55,543 nt of DNA from JAMXLO01 sp041487355 (GCA_041487355.1 JBGPND010000011.1:1-55543); one strand, 5' to 3'. Shown: positions 30,995 through 39,003, counted from the stretch's first letter. Numbers and translations: made by a program. The notes: generated by a model not told the origin, from the letters alone.

Positions 30995-33354
30995 CGACAG
31001 ATCAGGACCTGATCGGCTGGATCGAAGGCGCGCGGCTCGATGAGCTGATGGCGCGGGCGGCGGCGAAACGCGACGCGGCGCATGGCCGGCTGGTGTCGTA
31101 TTCGCGGAAAGTGTTCATCCCGCTCACCAAGCTGTGCCGCGACGTGTGCCACTACTGCACATTTGCTGAGCGCCCGCGTGCGGGGCGCCCGGAATACCTG
31201 TCGCCGGAAGCGGTGCTGACGATCGCGCGTGCCGGCGCCGCGGCGGGCTGCACCGAGGCGCTGTTCACCCTCGGCGACAAGCCGGAGCTGCGTTACCGCG
31301 CCGCGCGCGAGGCGCTGGCCGCGCGTGGGCACGAGACGACGATTTCGTATCTGCGCGAGATGTGCGCGCTGGTGCTGAAGGAGACCGGCCTGCTGCCGCA
31401 CGTCAACCCAGGCGTGATGACGCCCGACGAGCTTGCCGCGATCCGCGAGGTGTCGGCCAGCCAGGGCATCATGCTCGAGTCGAGCAGTGAGCGGCTGTGC
31501 GAGCCGGGCGGCGTACATTTCGGCTCGCCGGACAAGGCGCCCGCGGTGCGGCTGGAGATGATGCGGCAGGCGGGCGAGCTGGCGGTGCCGTTCACCACCG
31601 GCATCCTGATCGGCATCGGCGAGACGCGCGCGGAACGCCTGGAATCGCTGATCGCGATCCGCGACCTGCACGCGCGCCATGGCCACATCCAGGAAGTGAT
31701 CGTGCAGAACTTTCGCGCCAAGCCCAACACGAAGCGGGCGACGGCGCCGGAGCCGGATCTGGACGATCTGCTGTGGAGCATCGCGGCGGCGCGGCTGATC
31801 CTGCCGGAAGCTGTGCATGTGCAGGCGCCGCCCAACCTTTCGCCTGGCGTCTACGAGAAGCTGATCGGCGCGGGGATCGACGACTGGGGCGGCGTGTCGC
31901 CGGTAACACCGGATCATGTGAATCCCGAGGCGCCGTGGCCGCAGATCGAGGTTTTGGCGCAACGCACCGCCGCGATGGGCAAGGTGCTGGTGCAGCGCCT
32001 GCCGGTGTATCCGTCCTATGCGTTCGAGGCGGATCGCTGGTGCGCGCCTGACGTCGCCAAGCGTGTGCGCCGCGCGATCGACGCGGAGGGCTGGGCGCGT
32101 GAGGACGACTGGGCGCCAGGTCTCACCGTACTGCCGCTACGGCGGGCGCCGATGCTCGCGTCGGTCGATCGATCGGTGGCGGACGCGGTGAACAAGGCGG
32201 CCTCGGGCGCACGTCTCGACGAGGCCGGGATCGTCCGCCTGTTCGCGGCCCGCGATGCCGACTACGAGCATGTCATTACCGCGGCCGACGCGTTGCGCCA
32301 GGTGGTCAGCGGCGAAACCGTCCGCTACGTCGTCAACCGCAACATCAACTACACCAACATCTGCTACTACCGTTGTCGCTTCTGCGCGTTTTCCAAGGGC
32401 AAGACCCACGAAGCGTTGCGCGGCACGCCATACGACCTGGCGCTGGACGAAGTGGTGCGACGCTCGCGCGAGGCGTGGGATCGCGGCGCCACCGAAGTGT
32501 GTCTGCAAGGCGGCATCCACCCCGATTACACCGGCGCGACCTATCTCGGCATCTGCCGGGCGATCAAGGAAGCGCTGCCGGGGATGCATGTTCACGCCTT
32601 TTCTCCGCTGGAAGTGACGCAGGGTGCTGCGACTCTCGGCTTGTCGCTGCACGACTTCCTGGCGCAGCTCAAACAGGCCGGACTCGGCACGCTGCCGGGC
32701 ACCGCGGCAGAAATCCTCGACGACGAGGTGCGGGCAATCATCTGCCCGGACAAGGTCAACACGGCGCAATGGCTCGACGTGGTTGGCACCGCACACAGGC
32801 TCGGCCTGCGCACCACATCGACGATCATGTACGGCCATGTGGAGCGCCCGGTGTCCTGGGCCCGGCATTTGCTGGTGTTGCGCGATCTGCAGGCGGAGAC
32901 TGGCGGCATCACCGAGTTCGTGCCGCTGCCGTTCGTGCACATGGAGGCGCCGATGTACCTGCGCGGCCAGGCGCGCAAGGGCCCGACGCTGCGCGAGGCA
33001 GTGCTGATGCATGCGGTGGCGCGGCTGGTGCTGCACCCGCTGATCACCAACATCCAGACGTCATGGGTGAAGATGGGGCCGGAGGGCGCGGCACTGTGCC
33101 TGAACGCCGGCGCCAACGACCTGGGTGGCACGCTGATGAACGAGAGCATCTCGCGCGCCGCCGGAACGCAGCACGGGCAGGAGTTTCCCCCCGAGGCGAT
33201 GGAGGGATTGATCCGCTCGATCGGGCGCATGCCGGCGCAGCGGAGCACGACGTATGGGCCCGTGTCGAATGAGCGTCGCGCCACGTCGTTCAACGCGCCG
33301 GAACTGGCGCCTGTGGTGCAGACGCCGCCACGCAAGATGCTGGCGGCGGAGTAA
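30991..33354 (+). CDS. fbiC: FO synthase (CofG-CofH fusion), first committed step of F420 synthesis
   Basis: 787 residues, the fused form known from actinobacteria. It makes 7,8-didemethyl-8-hydroxy-5-deazariboflavin (FO), the F420 chromophore, from tyrosine and the flavin precursor 5-amino-6-ribitylamino-uracil. Each half has its own radical-SAM cluster motif CX3CX2C: C49/C53/C56 in CRDVCHYC (CofG half) and C458/C462/C465 in CYYRCRFC (CofH half). Other blocks are TGILIGIGETRAER, QAPPNLSPG and LQGGIHPDYTG. The start overlaps the LLM gene upstream; a longer frame exists but is shadow. cofC, cofD and cofE follow on the opposite strand. Confidence 0.96.
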   Translation: MTTDQDLIGWIEGARLDELMARAAAKRDAAHGRLVSYSRKVFIPLTKLCRDVCHYCTFAERPRAGRPEYLSPEAVLTIARAGAAAGCTEALFTLGDKPELRYRAAREALAARGHETTISYLREMCALVLKETGLLPHVNPGVMTPDELAAIREVSASQGIMLESSSERLCEPGGVHFGSPDKAPAVRLEMMRQAGELAVPFTTGILIGIGETRAERLESLIAIRDLHARHGHIQEVIVQNFRAKPNTKRATAPEPDLDDLLWSIAAARLILPEAVHVQAPPNLSPGVYEKLIGAGIDDWGGVSPVTPDHVNPEAPWPQIEVLAQRTAAMGKVLVQRLPVYPSYAFEADRWCAPDVAKRVRRAIDAEGWAREDDWAPGLTVLPLRRAPMLASVDRSVADAVNKAASGARLDEAGIVRLFAARDADYEHVITAADALRQVVSGETVRYVVNRNINYTNICYYRCRFCAFSKGKTHEALRGTPYDLALDEVVRRSREAWDRGATEVCLQGGIHPDYTGATYLGICRAIKEALPGMHVHAFSPLEVTQGAATLGLSLHDFLAQLKQAGLGTLPGTAAEILDDEVRAIICPDKVNTAQWLDVVGTAHRLGLRTTSTIMYGHVERPVSWARHLLVLRDLQAETGGITEFVPLPFVHMEAPMYLRGQARKGPTLREAVLMHAVARLVLHPLITNIQTSWVKMGPEGAALCLNAGANDLGGTLMNESISRAAGTQHGQEFPPEAMEGLIRSIGRMPAQRSTTYGPVSNERRATSFNAPELAPVVQTPPRKMLAAE

Positions 33355-33372
33355 GAGCTCTCACCACGGCCC

Positions 33373-33449
33373 AGTGTCATTGCGAGCGGAGCGAAGCAAT
33401 CTCGGGGGCGTTCTCCACGAGATTGCTTCGCTCCGCTCGCAATGACACT
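33373..33449. repeat. Palindromic MITE-like repeat, family A variant (copy 4)
   Basis: Perfect 32-bp arms at 33373-33404 and 33418-33449. The arms share TGTCATTGCGAG with copies 1-3 but then read CGGAGCGAAGCAATCTCG, a distinct subtype. It lies between the convergent fbiC and cofC genes. Confidence 0.9.
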
Positions 33450-33526
33450 GGCGATCGATCGGCCGATTTCGTCACACTCTCGAATGCGGGTATCCAGTGT
33501 GACCAGCACGCATGTTTGCAGCCCTG

Positions 33527-33548
33527 GATTCCCGCTTGCGCGGGAATC
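33527..33548. terminator. Short hairpin between convergent fbiC and cofC
   Basis: GATTCCCGC (33527-33535) pairs perfectly with GCGGGAATC (33540-33548) across a 4-base loop. It is the commonest type of small intergenic palindrome (family C-like) and could end transcripts from either side; no T-run follows, so its role as a terminator is uncertain. Confidence 0.4.
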
Positions 33549-33584
33549 ACGATTTCAAGTCGGGGCCTGCATAGGGCTGTCGCC

Positions 33585-34223
33585 TTACGTTTCGAGGAAG
33601 GCCGCAGTGCGAGTCGCCATGGGCGGCATCGCGCGCCGGAGCGCCTGCAAGTCAGCCGGCTGGTCGATGTCAAGGCCGATGCCCGGCAGCTTCACGATCG
33701 TCGGCTCGATACCCAGCGTGCGCGCCGCGGCGAGATGCGGCAGGAAGCTGTCGTCGCCGAAGCGCAGCTGCATCACGGCCGGCGGCGAGCAAAGCACCGC
33801 ATTGGAACCGCGTTCGTCATGCGCGGGAACGATGGTGACCGATTGCGCGGGCCGACGGGCCGCGATGATCGCCGCAATTTCCGCCGACGTGACGCGCGGA
33901 ATGTCCCCAGGCACCGTCAGCATGCCCTGCCGACCTTCCGCACCGAGGATGCGCGCCATGGCGGCAACCGCGCCGGTGTGCCCGTCGCGCGCCCCTTCGG
34001 TGATAACCCGGGCGCCATACCGGCGCGCCAGTTCGCTGGCGAGCGGATCGAGTGTGTTGACCATGATCCCGGCGAGCGGCGCATCGGCGAGCGCGGCCAG
34101 CACATCCTCCAGCATCGCCGCGGCAAGCGCCTGGCGCTGCTCTGGCGTCAGCAGCGACGCAAGTCGCTGCTTCGCGCCGGTGAATTCCTTCACCGGCACC
34201 GCCGCCCAGATGTCGGCCGTCAT
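33585..34223 (-). CDS. cofC: CofC-type nucleotidyltransferase of F420 synthesis
   Basis: 212 residues. CofC/FbiD activates a small phosphorylated acid (2-phospho-L-lactate, phosphoenolpyruvate or 3-phosphoglycerate, depending on organism) with GTP for attachment to FO. Family blocks are VPVKEFTGAKQRLASLL at the N-terminus, MLTVPGDIPRVT (about 100-111) and the C-terminal LPGIGLDIDQPADL. Its start overlaps the end of cofD by 4 bases, so cofE, cofD and cofC form one minus-strand operon in that order. Which acid it uses is not readable by eye and matters, because no FbiB-type reductase domain is present here. Confidence 0.92.
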   Translation of the reverse strand: MTADIWAAVPVKEFTGAKQRLASLLTPEQRQALAAAMLEDVLAALADAPLAGIMVNTLDPLASELARRYGARVITEGARDGHTGAVAAMARILGAEGRQGMLTVPGDIPRVTSAEIAAIIAARRPAQSVTIVPAHDERGSNAVLCSPPAVMQLRFGDDSFLPHLAAARTLGIEPTIVKLPGIGLDIDQPADLQALRRAMPPMATRTAAFLET

Positions 34224-35161
34224 CGATCGCGCCGCAGCACCGCAGCCGCACCAAGCACGGTGCGCGCCAGTGCCTCGCGATCGGCGAGTGTCGTCATCAT
34301 CGTCTGCCCGAGCGTGACCTTGGGGCCGATATGGGCGACCTGGTCCATGTCAGCGTAATCGACGACATAGCCGTCAATCAGCCCGCTGTACCGATGCGCC
34401 ACGGCACTGGCGCTGGGTATCGTGCCAAGCTCCGCCATCATCTTCGCAGTCGGTCCCTTCACCGCGCGCCCGCCGATGATCGGCGAAACAGCGATCACCG
34501 GGGCGGCACAATCGGCAAGCGCGGCACGCACGCCAGGCACTGCAAGGATCGGCTCGATGCTGATGAATGGATTGGACGGGCAGATCACCACCGCTGTGAG
34601 TCGCGGGTCGGCCAGCGCAGCCAGAAAGTCGGGGTGGGCACGTGCCGTCGTGGCACCATGAAACGCAAGCTCGTGCACCACGGGTTCGCAGCGCCGATGC
34701 ACGAAGTAGTCCTGGAAGTCGATCCAACCGTCGTCGGTGCGGACCCGCGTGCGTACCGGATCGTCGCTCATCGGCAGCACGCGCGGCCCCACGCCGAGGC
34801 GGCGGCACAAATCCGCAGTGATCGCCGACAGCGTTTCGCCAGCGCGCAGCCGGCGCGTGCGTTCCACATGCACCGCGAGATCGCGGTCGCCCAGCCGGAA
34901 CCAGGTCTCGCCGCCAAGGGAGGCCAGCGTCTCCATGAACGACCAGGTCTCGTCGTGCCGGCCCCAGCCGAACTCCTGATTGGCAAGCCCGGCCAGCGTG
35001 TACATCACCGTGTCGATGTCGGGCGAAATGGCGAGTCCGAGATGTTCGAAGTCGTCACCCGTGTTGGCGACGATCAGCAACTCGTCGGCCGGCAGTACGC
35101 GGCTGAGGCCGAGCGCCAGCTTGGCGCCGCCGACACCGCCCGAGAGCGCAACAACGGTCAC
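34220..35161 (-). CDS. cofD: CofD, phospho-acid transferase forming F420-0
   Basis: 313 residues, full length. It joins the nucleotide-activated acid made by CofC to FO, giving F420-0 (or its dehydro or glyceryl form). Recognisable blocks are LSGGVGGAKLALGL (6-19), IVANTGDDFEHLGL (30-43), and VICPSNPFISIEPIL (about 192-206), which line the FO and nucleotide pocket in the Methanosarcina structure, followed by IGGRAVKGPTAKMM. It overlaps cofC downstream and cofE upstream by 4 bases each. The frame is intact. Confidence 0.95.
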   Translation of the reverse strand: MTVVALSGGVGGAKLALGLSRVLPADELLIVANTGDDFEHLGLAISPDIDTVMYTLAGLANQEFGWGRHDETWSFMETLASLGGETWFRLGDRDLAVHVERTRRLRAGETLSAITADLCRRLGVGPRVLPMSDDPVRTRVRTDDGWIDFQDYFVHRRCEPVVHELAFHGATTARAHPDFLAALADPRLTAVVICPSNPFISIEPILAVPGVRAALADCAAPVIAVSPIIGGRAVKGPTAKMMAELGTIPSASAVAHRYSGLIDGYVVDYADMDQVAHIGPKVTLGQTMMTTLADREALARTVLGAAAVLRRDR

Positions 35162-35925
35162 CGGAACAAATCCTCCTCCGATGGGCGGACCAGCTCCGCG
35201 GCCGGTGCAACGGGCGCCGACCAGTCGAGGCCGCGCACCAGCACGACAGGCTGCGCCTCTGCCGCCTGGCCTTGCAGCAGCGATGCGGCGGCGGCAATCT
35301 CATCGGCAAAGCCGATGATGCTGACTTCCAGCGTGCGGCCAAACAGGTCGGGCTGGCCGCGCAGGTCGATCAGGCTGGGCAGCCCGGCGGCGCCGATCGC
35401 GATGCCGCATGTGCCACGTCGCCACGCGCGGCCGAAGCTGTCGCTGATGATGACGCCGATGGCCACACCGAAACGTTGTTGCAAGTTCGCACGGAGCGCC
35501 TCTGCCGATGCGTCCGGATCGCGTGGCAGCAGCAGCACGCGATGCACCCCATCGGCCGACGCCACATTGGATTGATCCACGCCGGCATTCGCCATGACGA
35601 AGCCGCGCCGGTGCTGCACGATGATCAGGTTCGGCCGCGAGCGCACCACGCGCGTCGATTCACGCAGGATCACCTCGACCAGCCGCGGGTCCTTGCCGAC
35701 CTCCCGCGCCAGCTCCACCGCCTCGGCCGACGGCTCGATGGTAGCAAGGTCGACCGTCCGCCCCTCCGCCTTCGACACGATCTTCTGCGCCACCACCACA
35801 ACGTCACCGTCGCGCAACGCCAGATCGATCCGCGCCAGCGCAGCGCTGATCAGGTCCGCAATGTCGTCTCCGGCGCGGACCATTGGCAGCCCAGGCAGCG
35901 CGACAAGTTCCAGCGCAGAACTCAT
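35158..35925 (-). CDS. cofE: CofE, coenzyme F420-0:L-glutamate ligase
   Basis: 255 residues, the size of the stand-alone archaeal-type CofE. It adds the gamma-linked glutamate tail to F420-0 using GTP. Landmarks: GLPMVRAGDDIADLI, DGDVVVVAQKIVSKAEGR (about 39-56), VDQSNVASADGV (about 117-128), and VIISDSFGRAWRRGT with the following GIAIGAAG. The C-terminal nitroreductase-like domain found in actinobacterial FbiB is absent, as the protein ends at SEEDLFR. I chose the ATG at 35925; upstream sequence has repeat character. It is the first gene of cofE-cofD-cofC. Confidence 0.95.
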   Translation of the reverse strand: MSSALELVALPGLPMVRAGDDIADLISAALARIDLALRDGDVVVVAQKIVSKAEGRTVDLATIEPSAEAVELAREVGKDPRLVEVILRESTRVVRSRPNLIIVQHRRGFVMANAGVDQSNVASADGVHRVLLLPRDPDASAEALRANLQQRFGVAIGVIISDSFGRAWRRGTCGIAIGAAGLPSLIDLRGQPDLFGRTLEVSIIGFADEIAAAASLLQGQAAEAQPVVLVRGLDWSAPVAPAAELVRPSEEDLFR

Positions 35926-35998
35926 GCCGGCTCTGTGCGATGACTCGTCACATGCTCTAGACCATTGTCGGGTTGACTGGGGTAGCACAACGTTCGGC

Positions 35999-36084
35999 TG
36001 TCATTGCGAGCGCAGCGAAGCAATCTCGTAATCGGTGCGCACTCGGATGGGGATTGCCGCGTCGCTACGCTCCTCGCAATGACA
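35999..36084. repeat. Chimeric family A repeat (copy 5)
   Basis: The left half (TGTCATTGCGAGCGCAGC) matches the copy-4 subtype and the right half (GATTGCCGCGTCGCTACGC) matches copies 1-3, so its arms pair only partly. It lies in the 314-base gap upstream of cofE. Confidence 0.75.
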
Positions 36085-36123
36085 CTGTGGCGCGATTGGC
36101 GATTTCTTAGGTCAGACCGACAA

Positions 36124-36200
36124 GGCCCGAAAGCGAGGGCCCAGGGTGACTGGCACGGCCCCCGCTTTCGCGGGGGTGACAGATTTGGGCGCAGGGGTGA
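36124..36200. repeat. Family C palindrome remnant upstream of cofE
   Basis: GCCCCCGCTTTCGCGGGGGT (from 36158) matches the core of the element at 2321-2379; a decayed counterpart lies at 36124-36150. With copy A5 it fills the cofE-fgd gap; no gene is seen in this gap. Confidence 0.6.
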
Positions 36201-36239
36201 CAAATTTGGGTCGGAGCTCATCGCGACACGCGACTCGTA

Positions 36240-37244
36240 TCAATCGAAGCGCCGCCGCAGCCTCGGCAGGACCTGCTCGCTGTAGAGCCGCAGGAACCGC
36301 TCCTGATCCGGCCCGGGCGCGTGGAACACCAGATGGCGGAAGCCCATCTCGATATACGGGCGGATTTTCTCCACATGCTCGTCGGGATCGGTCGAGACGA
36401 TCCAGCGGCTCGCCGCGCGCTCCACCGGCAGCGCGGCGGACAGGCGTTCCATCTCGGTCGGGTCCTCGACCGACATCTTCTCCTCGGGAGTCAGCGCAAG
36501 CGCCGCCCAGTGCCGTGTGTCGTGCATCGCGCGCTCGCGGTCGGTGTCAAACGACACCTTCATCTCGATCAGCCGGTCGTAGTCGGTGGGCGGATTGCTG
36601 GCGAGCTTCAGACCCTCCTCGACATTCGGCAGCAAGGTCTCGGTGTAGAGCTTCCATGCCTTGCCGGACGTGCAGATGAACCCTTGCGCCGAACGCCCGG
36701 CATACTTCGCCACCTGCGGCCCCGCCGCGGCGACATAGATCGGCACGGGCTTGTCCGGCTTGTCGTAGATCGTCGCCTTCTCCGTGCGGTAGTACTGGCC
36801 CTCGAACGTCACCCGATCCTCGGCCCACAGCTTGCGGATCAACTGCAGCGACTCGCGCAGCCGGGCGAAGCGCTCCTTGGTCTCCGGCCACTGCATACCC
36901 GTCGACGGGACCTCGTTCAGCCCCTCGCCGGTCCCCACGCCGAGCACGACACGGCCGGGAAACATTGCGCCCAGGGTGCCGAAGGCCTGCGCCACCACCG
37001 AGGGGTGGTAGCGGAACGTCGGCGTCAGCACGCTGGTGCCGATCACCACGCGCTGCGTGGCCGCCCCCAGCGCGCCAAGCCACACCAGCGCCGACGGCGC
37101 GTGCCCGTCGGTGTGCTTCCATGGCTGGAAGTGGTCGCTGACGAACACCGAATCGAAGCCGACCTGCTCGGCCAGCACCGAGAATGCCAGCAGCCGCGAC
37201 GGGGCGAATTGTTCGGCGGAGGCCTTGTATCCCAGCTTGAGCAC
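36240..37244 (-). CDS. fgd: F420-dependent glucose-6-phosphate dehydrogenase
   Basis: 334 residues, strongly similar from end to end to mycobacterial FGD1: KLGYKASAEQFAP, VSDHFQPWKH, GTSVLTPTFRYHP, LGVGTGEGLNE and HLVFHAPGPDQ. FGD oxidises glucose-6-phosphate to 6-phosphogluconolactone and reduces F420 to F420H2. The known FGD1 residues are all in place: H38, W42 and E107 at the catalytic site (H40, W44, E109 in FGD1) and K195, K256 and R280 for the sugar phosphate (K198, K259, R283). This separates it from general LLM enzymes. It lies upstream of cofE on the same strand, 314 bases away. Confidence 0.9.
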   Translation of the reverse strand: MLKLGYKASAEQFAPSRLLAFSVLAEQVGFDSVFVSDHFQPWKHTDGHAPSALVWLGALGAATQRVVIGTSVLTPTFRYHPSVVAQAFGTLGAMFPGRVVLGVGTGEGLNEVPSTGMQWPETKERFARLRESLQLIRKLWAEDRVTFEGQYYRTEKATIYDKPDKPVPIYVAAAGPQVAKYAGRSAQGFICTSGKAWKLYTETLLPNVEEGLKLASNPPTDYDRLIEMKVSFDTDRERAMHDTRHWAALALTPEEKMSVEDPTEMERLSAALPVERAASRWIVSTDPDEHVEKIRPYIEMGFRHLVFHAPGPDQERFLRLYSEQVLPRLRRRFD

Positions 37245-37316
37245 GATGCGTCTCCTGTTGTCCCGCGCACGCTACTGCCGGCTGGCAGTGGCCATCAACC
37301 GGCCCTGGCCGCGCGC

Positions 37317-37490
37317 AAGGCAATCAAGTGAATGCCTGAGCATCATTCGTCACCCCACGAGAGTACCCCCCAACCCCAACCCTTCCCCGCTGCGCGGGAG
37401 AGGGGGCGCATTAAATCCCCCTCTCCCGCGCAGCGGGGAAGGGTTGGGGTGGGGGTCTCTTGTGCCCTCTATCACTCACTCGATTGCCTT
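37317..37490. repeat. Composite inverted-repeat element (family F ends, family D core)
   Basis: The ends are AAGGCAATCAAGTGAA at 37317-37332 and, inverted, TCACTCGATTGCCTT near 37477-37491. The core is a long palindrome of the family D type (about 37364-37458, arms built on CCCCAACCCTTCCCCGCTGC). The left end matches the right end of the element at 2222-2440 over about 40 bases. The right end supplies the last codons and the TGA stop of the gene at 37476. Confidence 0.75.
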
Positions 37491-38171
37491 CGCCGCGCGC
37501 GCCAGCCGGATCAGTTCGCGGCGCACCCCATCCGGATCGGCCACCGGCGCGGACCAATGGATGCGGATCACCCGCTCCCCGTCGGCCAGATCACAGCCAT
37601 CGACATCGACGGTGGCCATCCGCCATGCGCCAGGCAACCCGGCGATGACAGCCAACGTGTCGGGATGATCGGCGTTGCAGTGAGACATGATCCCGGCTTC
37701 CGCCGATGCAATGGCAGCCACGCAAGCGGCTTCCGGCGCCAGATCGGCGGCGCGAAGCCGGGCAGCCCGGGCGAAGCCGCCGACATACAAGCCGCCCAGC
37801 GGCCGGATGCGCCAGACCGAGAAGTCGGCAAACTCCGCATACAGCGCCGCGTAGGGATGCACCGCGAGATAGCGGGCTTTCAGCGCCGAATCGGCCGCCG
37901 GTTCGGCGAGCCCGGTGATAGTGACGCGGGGGGCGGTCTGCGGGTTGGCGCCCTCCGGCGCCCCGACGACCAGCACCGAGCAACGCGCATCGGCGCGCAG
38001 GTGCCTGGTGTGTTCGGACAAGTCGGACAGCAACAGCAGCAGCGAGAGGTCCAGGGCGCAGGCCGGGGTGACCAGGCTGGCGAACGGCTGGCCGTCCGCG
38101 GAACTGGCCAGCGTGCCGACGCGTGCGGCCCGCAGCAGCTTGCACGCCTCCCAGGCGGGGGGCTGAGCCAT
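37476..38171 (-). CDS. HugZ-like split-barrel protein with DUF2470 domain
   Basis: 231 residues in two parts. The N-terminal pyridoxamine-oxidase-like split beta-barrel runs from about 10 to 145 (VGTLASSADGQPFASLV, ARCSVLVVGAP, PRVTITGLAEP, RYLAVHPYAA). The C-terminal DUF2470 domain has IMSHCNADHPDTL and VDVDGCDL (about 170-205). This layout is that of HugZ, a haem-degrading enzyme, but the same barrel also serves F420-dependent reductases, so the cofactor is open. The stop codon lies within the inverted-repeat element at 37317-37490 (AKAIE end). It diverges from chvI. Confidence 0.82.
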   Translation of the reverse strand: MAQPPAWEACKLLRAARVGTLASSADGQPFASLVTPACALDLSLLLLLSDLSEHTRHLRADARCSVLVVGAPEGANPQTAPRVTITGLAEPAADSALKARYLAVHPYAALYAEFADFSVWRIRPLGGLYVGGFARAARLRAADLAPEAACVAAIASAEAGIMSHCNADHPDTLAVIAGLPGAWRMATVDVDGCDLADGERVIRIHWSAPVADPDGVRRELIRLARAAKAIE

Positions 38172-38288
38172 ATTCCGTTCACCTCTCGTCCGCAATGCGC
38201 CACAATCTGGTGCCAGGATCGCCGCTTTGAAGGACGGAGCGCCCATATGACCGTACCCCCGATGACCGTACCCCAGAAGGACACTCCC

Positions 38289-38990
38289 ATGAAGCAGACC
38301 ATCGCCCTGGTCGACGATGACCGCAACATCCTGACCAGCGTTGCGATGACGCTCGAGCAGGAGGGTTTCCTGGTCCGCACCTACACCGACGGCGAAAGCG
38401 CCCTGCAGGGGCTCAACGCCCGACCGGTGGACCTGGCGGTGCTCGACATCAAGATGCCGCGGATGGACGGCATGGAGCTGCTGCAGCGGCTGCGCCAGCG
38501 CAGCTCCATGCCGGTGATCTTCCTCACCTCGAAGGACGAGGAGGTGGACGAGCTGATGGGGTTGCGGCTCGGCGCGGACGACTACATCACCAAGCCGTTC
38601 AGCCAGCGCCTGCTGATCGAGCGCATCCGGGCGCTGCTGCGGCGCAACGAAGCCAGCCGCGCCGAGGGCTCCGGCGCCGCGCCCGGCGGCGTGATGGTGC
38701 GCGGCGAGCTGACACTGGACGAGACCAAGCACCAGTGCATCTGGCGCGGCCAGGACATCCAGCTCACGGTCACCGAATTCCTCCTGGTGAAGGCGCTCGC
38801 GGCGCGGCCAGGCCTGGTAAAGAGCCGCGACCAGCTCATCGACGCGGCGTACGGCGAGAACATCTACGTCGACGACAGGACGATCGACAGCCACGTCAAG
38901 CGTATCCGGAAGAAGTTCCGCACCGTCGACGACAGCTTCAACCACATCGAGACGCTCTACGGCATCGGCTACCGCTACAAAGAGCACTGA
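38289..38990 (+). CDS. chvI: Response regulator ChvI
   Basis: 233 residues: a receiver domain (phospho-acceptor D53 in VLDIKMPRMDG, with the acidic pocket in LVDDD and the late Lys in YITKPF) and an OmpR-type winged helix (LTVTEFLLVKALAARPG, SHVKRIRKKF). In alphaproteobacteria ChvI, with ChvG, controls genes for envelope stress, acid response and exopolysaccharide. AGAAGGA 8 bases upstream supports the ATG at 38289. Two further in-frame ATGs at 38247 and 38262 come from a 15-base tandem duplication and lack a good ribosome-binding site. chvG follows 13 bases later. Confidence 0.92.
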   Translation: MKQTIALVDDDRNILTSVAMTLEQEGFLVRTYTDGESALQGLNARPVDLAVLDIKMPRMDGMELLQRLRQRSSMPVIFLTSKDEEVDELMGLRLGADDYITKPFSQRLLIERIRALLRRNEASRAEGSGAAPGGVMVRGELTLDETKHQCIWRGQDIQLTVTEFLLVKALAARPGLVKSRDQLIDAAYGENIYVDDRTIDSHVKRIRKKFRTVDDSFNHIETLYGIGYRYKEH

Positions 38991-39003
38991 TCGGCATCCA
39001 TCC

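Noticed and set aside
13756..36084. The repeated palindromes as a possible CRISPR array
   Set aside because: Copies are kilobases apart, each is a self-complementary unit, and there are no regular spacers or cas genes.
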